From Rehmannia glutinosa (lineage: Eukaryota > Streptophyta > Magnoliopsida > Lamiales > Orobanchaceae): a stretch of 64,000 bases of DNA. The DNA is taken from contig CM071924.1 of NCBI GenBank assembly GCA_016081115.2, positions 87,062,616-87,126,615 on the forward strand, in the 5' to 3' direction. The notes beneath the pieces were generated by a model. It was not told the origin of the DNA. It saw only the letters and a program-made list of their open reading frames with translations, and ran no database searches. Both the position numbers and the translations under genes were made by a program. Positions within the stretch are counted from its first letter, which is position 1, and each line of letters opens with the position of its first letter. Positions 23,521 to 33,384 of this stretch are shown piece after piece.

Positions 23521-24149
23521 GGATTCAAAGTAGAATATTACTATTACAAATATACATGTAATTGATTCAACTTCAATATATAGAAAATTAAAAATAAATT
23601 ATTTATATATTGTTTCCAACATGTTATTACACTGATATGAATGTTTCTTATACACTGTTAATGAATTGGTGAAAACAAGAGTTCTTTATATATTGCATGA
23701 AAATTTTTATTTTTCCTAAACACTAAAAAACGCGAGAACCAAAAAGGTAACCAAACAAACATATCGTCGCACAAACTCAAACTGAACTTACGGATAGAAA
23801 AACAAACAATACTTGAATATAAAAATTAAGATGACAAACCAAATATCTGTTACGAATGTGTAAGACTTGTTTCTAAAACACAAGAAACCATTTAGAAATA
23901 GAAACTACAAGAAACATAAATCAAATTAAAATGCACAACATTTTGATTACCAAAACAAGCAATTACAAACATTAATCGAACAAAATCACATAACTCGCCC
24001 AAATTATTCCAAAACCTACTACCCATAAATCTATAGTAAATCAAAATAGCCAATAATAATCCGACCACTAGAAAGCTAATCAAATACAAAATAAGTTCCA
24101 TACTAGTAAAAATACCAAACTAAAACATATTGTTCAACTGATTATACCA

Positions 24150-24910
24150 TCATTAAGATTTACGTAACAAAAATTCCCTAGAATCATTAGGAAGTGGAGG
24201 CAGAATCTCAATGTCATTGTCATCATTACCATTTTGTTGCTTCAACTTAGCATGATCGTAAAGCATATCATTAAACCTTGTTCGTTCATTCTCTACCTCA
24301 AACACTTCAACGCCCATAGCCTTCCCAGCAATAAAGTACTCCGCATAACAAGCAACAAAAACCCCCACAGTCACTACAAAGAAATAAAAAAGTACATAGT
24401 CAGATAGAAAAGACAACAAATTAAAAACAACAAAAAAGAATAAATAAATGGAAAATACATAGCAAAAATAGGTTTTCATGAAAGCCTCAAGTTGGTTTTC
24501 AGTTAAATGGTTCTTCAAATTGTTTATAGCATCAAAAGAGAACCCAATATGTACTCTACCAGTATACCAGTCCTCACGATCAATAACATACTTGAAACCC
24601 TAGAAATAAAAGAAACAAAACATAAACAAAAAAGAAACACGAAATCAACAAGCACTTTAACTAAAATACATAAAAGAACATAAAAAACATAAAAGAAACA
24701 ACATTGAAACAAACAAAAAACTTCGAATCACAAAATAACAAAAGAACACAGAAAAATCATACCTCGCAAAGAATATCGATTCTTCAAAAGAAGTAGTCTT
24801 TTTTTCAAGCTTTGATACCAACCTTGATTTTACAGCTTTTGGAAGACGATTTAACCTCAAACTACTTCATCATCAACAACCTTTTCGACTTTCCTCTTCT
24901 TTGAACTCAT
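24150..24910 (-). pseudogene. Ulp1-like cysteine protease remnant of the MULE
   Basis: Minus-strand start ATG at 24910 gives MSSKKRKVEKV, which contains an SV40-like basic nuclear signal (KKRKV), then a stop and a frame change. The last block (24380-24153) reads VGVFVACYAEYFIAGKAMG and continues to LLRKS. This is like the segment after the catalytic Asp-Cys-Gly of C48/Ulp1 SUMO proteases. The DNA just upstream holds GAC TGT GGG followed by an extra G that shifts frame, so the catalytic motif is present but out of register. The catalytic His region is not recognisable. Ulp1 enzymes cleave SUMO from proteins; a role in transposition is unknown. Confidence 0.6.
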
Positions 24911-25044
24911 TTTACCAAAGATTAAGCTTTTGAAGTTTTCTCTGTTTTTTTCAAGTATCCGGTGCTTCCAACTTCGAAGAGCTTCTCAAAAGACTCTCAT
25001 AAGGAGAGTTCTTAGGCGCCATTAAAATAACAAACTTCAAGCAG

Positions 25045-25174
25045 GATTGTAGCTCAAGTGGTATCACTAACCCTTTATAAGGGTGTTAACCAGGGTTCGA
25101 ATCCTGTATCTTTCAGTTTATTAGGAATTTATCTCCTCCCTTACAACCAGTACTCCCAACTTATTAAAAAAAAA
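25045..25174 (+). mobile_element. Small tRNA-derived SINE, copy 1
   Basis: A tRNA-like head carries an A box (TAGCTCAAGTGG, 25050-25061) and a B box (GGTTCGAATCC, 25094-25104). A short pyrimidine-rich body follows (ATTTATCTCCTCCCTTAC), then TTATT plus nine A. The same architecture and sequence recur at 47470-47591. The T stem is mismatched, so it is not a working tRNA gene. It lies inside the MULE and so inserted after it. Confidence 0.65.
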
Positions 25175-25408
25175 GCAGCGGTTTCAGAAAGTAACAATAG
25201 GAGAAGTGAATGATGAAAACGCGACAAAAAGCGGAAACGACAAAAAACTGAAAACCCAAAGATCTGAGACAACATGCCCACGATCAAAGAGAGAAAGGGA
25301 GGACAAAGTACAATTTGGTGTGAACTGGTTGGTATAATTGGAACATGATCGTATTTTTGTCATTTTTCCAAAAATGAGGGTATTTTGTGTAATTTTCTCA
25401 AAATTATT

Positions 25409-26397
25409 GACGGGGTTTAGGGCCTTCTAAATACCTTTCCAAGTTTCAATACTTAACATTTTAAGAATTCGAATCAACCTTTCTTAGTGTTCCACGTGCG
25501 TTATAAGGGTGAATGACCCGGTTCGATCATATTATACGAAAAGTGCGTATGTCACCTCTTCTATTTCTCTATTGCACTAAAGAAAAAAACATTTTAAGAA
25601 TTTTGTTAAGAAAAATGACGGGAAACAAAAAAGAAGATATAGTGATGAATTATCTTAAAATTTAATTGATGCAAAATATCAAATTGAGAAAACTATAAAA
25701 TAATATCTTAATTTAAAAAGCTACAACTAATTAATTCAGTTAAAAACCATTAAAGCCTAATAATTGCCTTTTATGAGTTTTACATGCATGGCTTGGACCA
25801 ATTTTGGAGCAAAATGAAGCTAGTCCGAAAATTTTATAAAACCGACGGGCTCGGACCTGCCCGACCCATTGCCTGACCAGTTTTGCGATCCAATAATGAT
25901 TATTAATACTGAATAATTAATTAAGTAATTTTAATTTAGAATTAAATAATGTGTAAAATAACTAAAATAAGAAATAATATTTAGAAAAATCAATTTTATC
26001 CCCAACAAATATATATAAATCGGTTTTAATTGTCATGGATATTATAATGTTGTTCTTGAATTTCTTTTTTTTTAATTATATATAAAGGGTTTTCCATCCG
26101 TAACTTTTCATATTATGTTGTTATAATGACAAATTTGTGGTTATCTTGAAAAAATGTATTCCCTTAAAAATCGCGTGACACTTTGGGAAAGTAGTGGTCC
26201 TTGCATGCATGCACTTACCCAAAGTAGAAATTGCTAAAACAAAACCCCTAAATTTAATTAGCCTGTAATGATTATTCTATCAACATTTTAACACATAAAA
26301 ATTTCAAGATTTGTTACATTATCTTATCTTCTTCAACTAAAAATCTCCTATCCTTGTTAGAACTGGATTAAAATTTCAATAAAATGTAACCACCTCT
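25409..26397. other. Intergenic sequence upstream of the NAC gene
   Basis: AT-rich with no coding signal. A GC-richer patch at 25845-25885 (GACGGGCTCGGACCTGCCCG) resembles the patch near 32415-32460 and is probably the end of a degraded repeat. Upstream regulatory sites for the NAC gene may lie here, but none can be named with confidence. Confidence 0.4.
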
Positions 26398-26425
26398 AAA
26401 CCCTAAACCCTATATATTATATATA
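26398..26425 (+). promoter_or_regulatory. NAC promoter: telo-box followed by TATA box
   Basis: AAACCCTAAACCC at 26398-26410 is a telo-box, directly followed by the TATA-like TATATATTATATATA at 26411-26425. This is about 160 nt upstream of the NAC start codon. Telo-boxes are known plant promoter and leader elements bound by Myb-type and Polycomb-recruiting factors. Use in this gene is inference. Confidence 0.5.
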
Positions 26426-26435
26426 CATATACTCT

Positions 26436-26558
26436 CCCCATTCTCCAACATATATACATACAATACCCTCTTCACAAACTCAAAACTCTCACAATAGTAC
26501 TCCTCCCACAACCAGAAATATTATTCAACCCATTCTCCAACATATATACATATAATTC
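26436..26558 (+). repeat. Direct repeat in the NAC 5' leader
   Basis: CCCATTCTCCAACATATATA followed by CATA occurs near 26437 and again near 26529, separated by about 65 bp. Both copies lie between the TATA box and the start codon. This looks like a local duplication in the leader. Confidence 0.7.
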
Positions 26559-26585
26559 CGATTTAACTCACCACATACATCATTG

Positions 26586-28021
26586 ATGGATTTGTTTGAG
26601 AAAAACGTATTTCAACCCATTCCTCCCGGATACAGGTTTGAACCCACATATGTGGAATTGATAGATTATTATCTCAGTGCAAGGCTTTTTTACGGGGTTT
26701 TACCAAATGGGTTCAACAAACTTTTCCTTGACGTCGACCTCTACAACCACAATCCTCAAGATCTTATTCGTAAGTCATTTTTTTTTCATTTTTATTAATT
26801 TAAATTCCGTACGTTCTCATGAATTGATTTTGTACGTGGAAATTTTTGTAATCATTCTATTAAATTTTTATTTACGTACGTACGTAGTAATCATATAACA
26901 TGCGCATGTATGTGTGTAGGTATGCATGAAGAATTGGAAGAAGATCAAAATAGTTGGTATTTCTTCACGCCAAGAGAACGCAAATACGGTAATGGACGCC
27001 GGCCAAAAAGATCCGCCGGCAATGGTTATTGGAAGGCCGTCGGAAAAGATACTCAGATTATCCATAATGGCGTGGTTATTGGTTATAAAAGAGTGTTGGA
27101 TTTTCTGACTGGGAAATATCCTAAAGGAGAACGAACTGAATGGAAGATGCACGAATATTTGACCAAGGACCAAAAGGATCAATTACATAATCTACCCAGT
27201 ACATCAGCAAAGGTAATTAATTAAATTAAATCATGTTACTTGTGTGTTTTTTTTTTTTTTTTGAATTCCATATACATTCTTGAATTAATTAATTATGTGT
27301 ACAATACATTTAACTTATGAAATTAATTATATTTTTTTATATATGCGCGCAGCTCAATGACTGTGTGCTTTGCAAAATTTACAAAAATAAAAGAGTGGTT
27401 AATAAGAGGAAGCGCGATGGTGATCAAGACGTAGAAGAATATGAAAGTGATGATCATGATCAAAATATTGCTGAGAGTGAAAGTATTGTTCTTCCTACAA
27501 ATCAAGATGATCAAGAAAATGATGATAAGTCTTTTCAAAACCTTTTAACCCAATTTGAAAACGACGACTTTGACTACAACATCGATTCAGTTGATGATGA
27601 GGATTTGGCGCTTGACAAATGGTTGAACATTCTTAATGGTACTGAACATTCTCAGCAGAACGGCACAGTCAGTGCTTCGATCCCACCACGGCCGTTTGGA
27701 AACGGCACCATCCCTCCACCCGATCCTATGGCAGCGCCCCAGAACGTCTATCAACCCATGCAGATGCAATATGGAACGTCTTGGCAGGGTCAGCAGCCAC
27801 CACAACCCGATGGTATTCCTCTACCGCAAATGCCGTCACCACCTCCGGCTGGAATGGTTGCTCCGCCTGTCTGGCGGCCACCACCCCCACCTCAGCCGCT
27901 AGGTGGTGGACACCCTCATTCTATGCAACATATGTCCATGCAGCCATCTCATCAACAGATGCATATTCCTCCGCCGCCGCCACCACAGCAGTTCATAGTT
28001 TCTAAATATGGATGCAATTAG
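26586..28021 (+). CDS. NAC-domain transcription factor, three exons
   Basis: Exons 26586-26769, 26920-27212 and 27353-28021 (GT-AG introns) encode 381 residues. The start is the ATG in TTGATGGA. The NAC DNA-binding domain covers residues ~10-171: PPGYRFEPT and the following helix (subdomain A), NKLFLDVDLYNHNPQDLI (B), SWYFFTPRERKYGNGRRPKR with GNGYWKAVGKD (C), VIGYKRVLDFLTGKYPKG and EWKMHEYL (D), LNDCVLCKIYKN (E). Intron positions are the usual ones of NAC genes. The tail is acidic (residues ~180-230, many Asp/Glu/Asn), then Pro/Met/Gln-rich (~285-375, with poly-Pro), as expected for an activation region. NAC proteins bind DNA as dimers in the nucleus and control development or stress responses; the subfamily is not clear. 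In subdomain A the usual acidic pair is changed to VEL, a mild divergence. Confidence 0.93.
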
Positions 28022-28238
28022 TTGTGCAATTACTTGGCTATATAGATGTTGAATGTAAGAGATATTAATGTAATTTCATCTTTTTAATTTGTTCTTTCAT
28101 TCTGTTAATTCATGAATTCATTGTTTTTAAATTTATGGATTCATTTAGTTGTACATTTGATTAAGTTTGTTTTATTATTTTCAATATTGTTTCATAACTA
28201 ATTAATAAGTCTATCCATTCATATATAAATATATTATT

Positions 28239-28623
28239 GGGGTATTTAACTGATTATGGTATTCATCAAATATTTTAGGTGTAGGCGCTAATGAGATTAA
28301 TTCTTATATATTTCAAATAAGAATCAATTTTTGTTTTTGGATATTAAAACAATCGTATAAAAATATTATGTAAATGAGGCCAATACGAATAAAATATATT
28401 TATATTTTGTTCGATTTGATTCGTTTTATATCCTAGTTGATTGGGGATGGGTGTTTGTACACTAGTTTGACTAGCGCCTGAAGTGTCAGGAAAAAAAAAG
28501 GCTAATCTTTACATAAGGGCTAACCCATTAGCGCCTACTTTAAGCCTAAAATAATAACACCCAACAAATTCACCCCACATTTGCAACAAAATTTAGCAAA
28601 TATCATAATCAGTTAAATACCCC
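28239..28623. mobile_element. MITE with long terminal inverted repeats, 385 bp
   Basis: The left end GGGGTATTTAACTGATTATG and the right end, reverse-complemented, share the same 20 bases. Similarity continues for about 50-60 bp through TAGGCGCTAATG, which occurs in inverted copies near 28284 and 28530. There is no ORF. A clear target duplication could not be set, so the superfamily is left open. It lies about 220 bp after the NAC stop codon. Confidence 0.7.
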
Positions 28624-28899
28624 TATATTTTATTTGGTTAAGTTAATTAGTTATATTTTACAGCAGTATAATCGTGTATTGATAAATTGGTGTATAGTTG
28701 TGGAACATCGTTTATAAGTAGGGCTACACACAAACAGAGTACCGAACACCGATTTTTAGGATACTTGACTTTAAGGAAAGTAGTCTAAGAGACTATATTA
28801 CTCAATGATTATATAATGTGTCCTATGTCATTAAGTTGAAGAATTTAACCGTGTTAGGTGCGGACACGGTCTCATACAATCAATTTAATCACTAGCATT

Positions 28900-29565
28900 C
28901 TATTAAACTTAAAGGTGGGTAAACTTCTGACTTTGCAAGCATGTCGTACTGTTATACTATATCTGTCAACTCTATATAATTGCTAAAATGTGCCGACGGG
29001 CTATGTAAGCTGCCACCGAGTGGGGAATGACCTCTCGGTGTCAAAAAAAGTCGATGGGCAATGGAAGCTGCCAACGGGTGGGGAATGACCCCTCAGTGTC
29101 AAAAAGGGTCGACGGTCTATATATATGCTGCCAACGGGTTGGAGATACCTCTCGGTGTCAGAAAATGATTTTTATTGTATTATGGTTGTCTGATCGATAT
29201 AGTCAGCATGCTTCGTTTATCGAGTTTCACAACTCACGCCTTCAATTATTTTTACATTTCAGATAATGATGATGAACCGGGAGCCGAGGCGTAGTGGTCT
29301 GGCAGCGTGGGGCGTTGTTCTATATTTACTATTTAAAATTACATGTGTTTTGAGTAAACAAATTATGGTTGATGTAATATGAATTTATTAATGCTTAATT
29401 CTTATCAAACCATTATCACATTTGCTACTTTTAAGTTTATTTAAGAAAATTTTAAGCCCACATTTTAGTAATTAAATTATTTTTTTTATGCTTCCGCAAA
29501 CTATTTATAAATATTCAAGTGTACCACAGTGATGTTTCTAATCGAAATGGGTTCGAGGCGTTACA
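28900..29565 (+). repeat. Probable Gypsy LTR remnant with minisatellite
   Basis: Three ~58-bp units (starting near 28992, 29050 and 29108) repeat GTCGACGG, GCTGCCAACGGGTGGGGAA and CTCTCGGTGTCA. They are followed by GAGCCGAGGCGTAGTGGTCT and, at 29565, an LTR-like end GAGGCGTTACA. A long LTR with a minisatellite near its middle resembles the chromovirus LTR at 15757-19809, which also has one. The left edge is not visible; it could be a solo-LTR fragment. Confidence 0.4.
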
Positions 29566-29980
29566 GGGGGAAGAAAAAAAATGTGAAATGCCTTGATCTC
29601 ATCATTGCATGAGGATTTATTTTCAAGTCCATATTCTAAGTTTTAGCATTGAAAAATAAATTTTTATTTTTTATTAATTTTCGTGTGAGAATTGAAAATA
29701 TATTTGCATAGTTGTCTGAATTTTTGTTATAGTATATGTTTGGAAATGAAAGTAGATTTTGTTATTGTTTGTGAAGTCAATTTTCGAAGAGGAGAAATTA
29801 ATAAACCCCCCAAACTATACGCGATTTCTACATTACCCCTTAAAAGAATTTTTTTTCCACGTAACTCCCTCAACTACACGGAGATTTATACGGTCCCATC
29901 CCATCTTCCCCGCCGGCAAATCTGATGGGAATATTCCATTGGCGGGGAGGAGAAGAGGGCACTGTATAAATTTTTATGTA

Positions 29981-32137
29981 GTTTAGGGCAGTGTTTAAAA
30001 AACCGGACCGGACCGGCCGGTCCAACCGGTTCAACCGGGAACCGGGAGTTGGTCCGGTCCAAAAGATCATATAAAACCGGATTTCCGGTTAAACCACTTC
30101 AGACCGTGAAAACCGGTCCGAAACCGGATAAAACTAGAAACCATCGAACCGGCCGTTCAAGAAAAGGGGAAAAAAAGGAAGATTAGTCGAACCGAAAAGG
30201 AGCTGGGAAATCATAAACCCTCCTCTCGTCTCCAAGTCTCCAACATCCAGTTCCCTCGCCTCCATCATTCGTTCGGCCGATCAACTTTAGCTATTGGTGT
30301 CGATTTCATCAAGTTCTTCCTTTCTTGTTTCATGAATAGATCTGATTTTTTGCATTTTTCACTCTTTGTATCTCTGTGTGTATATATATATGTATATATA
30401 ATAATATATGGGAATCACAACAACAAGAGGATTATCGAGATTTGATGGCCGTTCAGACTTGAATGGACTAAGTTTAATATTCCTTGCTAGTGAGCACATA
30501 TTTCCATGAAAGACCCAACTGTTATTTTAATGTTGCTGAGTTTTGAATTTTAACAGCTAGCATGGGTGTTGCTTATATACAGGCAAAATTGTTTTTTTAG
30601 TCATCTAAGTGGACGTAGTTGGATATTTGGTCCTTTTTAATTTTAAATTTTGGATTCGGTTCTATAAATGAAAAAAGTTCAGAGATTTGGTTATGTGACC
30701 TTCTACAACAGGTAAAAGTTACCTGCTAGGATGACATGGAATTTTATATTTATAAAACTTAATATTTCAATACCAATAAATTATGTGGCATCCTATTTGG
30801 CATACACTTAGCAAATGGTCATATTGAAAAGTCAAAAAAAAAAAAAAAAATCCAACCTAGCAGTTTAGGTTAAAATAAAATAAAAATACATAATGTAATC
30901 TATAAAAAATACTTGATTTAAAGAACAATACATAATGCCACCCTTCTCATTTATCTGGGTTCCGTGCCGGCGTGGCTCCGCCATGAGACGGTTGTCTTTG
31001 ATGTCAAAGAACAAGAATATGGGTAGCTGGGTTGGGGGACGACTGACGAGACTCGAGAGCGGGGAGGGTGGAGATATCCCTTTTTTTTTCTCTAATTTTC
31101 TGTTTCTTTACCGAAAATAGGAATTGAATGTTTAATATGTAAATTTAATGTATAATATGTACTGAATTATAATTATATAGTTTTTTGTTGCTGTTGTGTA
31201 AATTTATGATATACGATGTATTTTTTTGAAAGCTAAAATTTGATATATGTTAAAAAACTCATCTTATGCAATTATTTAATATTGTAAACTATTTTTATTT
31301 TATCTATAGTTGAATTAAATATATTTTCTAATATAATTTTTTATTAACTTTATTTTCAAAATTCAAGAACAATTTAAACTAAAACCTATAATTTTATTGA
31401 ATTTTAAACGTGTTTCTCTAATTACACTACTTTAAATTTTATTAAAAGTTTCCAGCAATTTTTCTAATTTTTTTATGTTTTTTAAATTGATAAGTATATT
31501 AAATATATTACGTAAAATTCAAGTTGGATTTCTGCAGATATTATGTAAAACTGGATATATTTCTTCCAAGATCTTTTATTTTAAACGTACCTTTTCTATT
31601 TATGTATATAATATATATTTTTTAAAATTATTTTAATTTACAATGCTAAGATGATATTCTTTCTTTTTCTTTTTCTTTTTGCTCTTCAAATTGATCATTT
31701 GTGATTTGTTAACTGTATCGCCAGGTGGGTGCCACATAATTCATTTGTATTGAAATATTAAATTTTATGAATATAAAATTCCACATCACCCTAGCAGGTA
31801 ACTTTTACCTGCTGTAGAAGGTCACAGGACCAAATCTCTGAACTTTTTTCATTTATAGGACTAAATCCAAAATTGAAAATTAAAAAGGACCAAATCTCCA
31901 ACTACGTCCACTTAGAGGACTAAAAAAACAATTTTGCCCTTATATATATAAATAACAAAATAGATAGAATCTTAGAGTTAATTGTTATTAATTAATAGGC
32001 TTGCACTCAATAATTAAATATAATTTTATTTTCAAGGCCTTTTGCTAGCATACACATTTTGTCGGTTGGACCGGCGGTTGAACCGGTGGCGAGACCGGTT
32101 CGTTCACCAGTCCGATTTTTAAAACATTGGTTTAGGG
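29981..32137. mobile_element. Non-autonomous hAT element with 8-bp target duplication
   Basis: The element is 29989-32129 (2141 bp). The left end is CAGTGTTTAAAAAACCGGAC; the right end, reverse-complemented, is CAATGTTTTAAAAATCGGAC. The flanking GTTTAGGG (29981-29988 and 32130-32137) is a perfect 8-bp duplication, the hAT hallmark. Both ends carry dense CCGG/ACCGGT motifs (about 29999-30155 and 32060-32120), likely subterminal transposase-binding repeats. No transposase is present. A second element is nested at 30582-31939. Confidence 0.8.
30573..31948. mobile_element. MULE-type foldback element nested in the hAT
   Basis: Inverted repeats of about 215 bp (30582-30800 and 31725-31939) begin GGCAAAATTGTTTTTTTAGT and contain the phrase CTAAGTGGACGTAGTTGGA. 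The flanking TTATATACA and TTATATATA (30573-30581, 31940-31948) give a 9-bp duplication with one mismatch, as in Mutator elements. The interior is AT-rich except for a GC-richer stretch at 30935-31080. No transposase is visible. The TIR start matches a remnant at 43186. Confidence 0.75.
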
Positions 32138-32205
32138 GGTTAAATAGAAGAAAATAGTTTAAGGTTTGGTTTCAAAAATTGTGCATAGTTCGGGGGATAC
32201 ATTAA

Positions 32206-32662
32206 AATTTTCATAGATTTTTATATTTATACTTATTGTGCATTTGTATAAAAATAAAGTATTAAATTAAATCATAGTTTTATAATTTCACAAGTTTTTA
32301 TGCATGATTTACAAACGAATTACTCTGACTCTGAAAAATATTTAGACACTAAAATAAACATTTCTTTAAAGCAAAATAAAGAATACAAGCTTTGAATTTA
32401 TTTAATGTGGGGTAGGAAGGGCCGACCTGACTCGCCCGTGCCCCGCGGCGGGTCGGGCCATCCCTAATTAAGAACCCAACAGACTGAAACACCACTTTGA
32501 CAAAATCAATGAAATAACATATTATATAAGCATGCATACATATTTATGGTCACACATAATTTACAATTTGATGTGCATACGGGGAAAAGTCGAAGCTAGT
32601 AAGCTAGTAAATCTAAAATTGAGGAAGAATTAAATGAAATTTTAAAGTTGATTTAACTATTA
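32206..32662. other. Intergenic, little recognised
   Basis: AT-rich, with a short GC-rich patch at 32414-32462 (CGCCCGTGCCCCGCGGCGGG) that resembles 25845-25885. I read both as remnants of one degraded repeat family. There is no coding signal. Confidence 0.4.
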
Positions 32663-32663
32663 G

Positions 32664-32936
32664 AGGAAATTTTAATATACCCCTTAACTATGCATGATTT
32701 TCACATTACCCCCTAAACTATTCTTTTTTCTACTTAACCCCCTGAACTACACGAAAAATTCTACAGTCCCATCTCTTCCACCCGTCGGCGATCTGACCGG
32801 AATATTCCGCCGGCAGGGAGGAGAGACGGGACCGTAGAAATTTTCATGTAGTTCAGGGGGTTAAGTAGAATAAAAATTAGTTTATGGGGCAATATAGAAA
32901 ATCGCGTATAATTTGGGGGTTCATTAATTTTTCCTC
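32664..32936. mobile_element. Foldback MITE, almost wholly palindromic
   Basis: The left arm (GAGGAAATTTTAATATACCC onward) and the right arm (ending GGTTCATTAATTTTTCCTC) are complementary over roughly 115 bp each. The centre is a short GC-rich loop around CGACCGGAATATTCCGCCGG-like sequence. There is no ORF. RNA from it would form a long hairpin. Confidence 0.75.
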
Positions 32937-33384
32937 ATTTTTGAAATATATTTACGTGTGATTGTAGTGAAAATTTATTTTGGTTATAGTTTTTTAAACA
33001 TGTTTTAACACAAACTAGACTCTAGGTCAATTAACTATATTATTAACGCAATTGTGTCTAAATTTACATAATACATTACTTTTTTTAAGGTATCGGTCGA
33101 CTACATAAAAATCATATCAAAATTACAACTTAATTGCCAATATTTGTGGCAATTCTATAAATTATGAAGGTTTTTTTTTATTTTTCTATAATTTGATGAT
33201 GGTTTAATCAATTATACGTCTTATTGAAAAAATATTTATTTTAAGAAATAAGTATTTTAATAGCTATACATCAAGAAGACAAACACTTTCGTTAGATCTT
33301 CTAATGGGTCTTTTCTGTTAGACGAACTCAATCTGGCACGGTTTTTGTTTTGAAATTACACATGCACCGGTGTGATTTTTGTAA
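32937..33384. other. AT-rich intergenic sequence, nothing recognised
   Basis: No gene, repeat terminus or structured motif could be supported. The Sirevirus fragment begins near 33385 at a point interior to gag, so the junction marks a deletion or recombination breakpoint. Confidence 0.5.

Larger units (their letters stand above)
21928..25408. mobile_element. MULE carrying mudrA and Ulp1-like remnants
   Basis: The left terminus GGGAAAATGACACAATTACCC (21937) and the reverse-complemented right terminus GAGAAAATTACACAAAATACCC (25399) form inverted repeats. They are flanked by AAATTTATT (21928-21936) and AAAATTATT (25400-25408), a 9-bp duplication with one mismatch. Inside are a mudrA-like remnant on the plus strand and a Ulp1-like protease remnant on the minus strand, converging. 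Plant MULEs carrying Ulp1-like genes (Kaonashi type) are known. The transposase core is deleted, so this copy is defective. Confidence 0.75.
29785..32205. mobile_element. Foldback MITE split by a hAT element
   Basis: The left part (29785-29988) has TTAATAAACCCCCCAAACTA, then an inner palindromic core with CCCATCTTCCCCGCCGGC and GGCGGGGAGGAGAAGAGGG. The right part (32130-32205) carries the complementary arm (TTTAGGGGGTTAAATAGAAG to GGGGGATACATT). The intervening 29989-32129 is an inserted hAT. A related intact foldback lies at 32664-32936, which supports the reconstruction of its layout. Confidence 0.65.

Noticed and set aside
25045..25115. Possible functional tRNA gene (A and B boxes present)
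   Set aside because: The T stem has mismatches, the acceptor ends do not pair, and the sequence continues into a body and A tail shared with 47470-47591. It is a SINE head.
28987..29165. Regularly spaced repeats considered as a CRISPR-like array
   Set aside because: Only three contiguous imperfect units without unique spacers, in plant DNA; an ordinary minisatellite.
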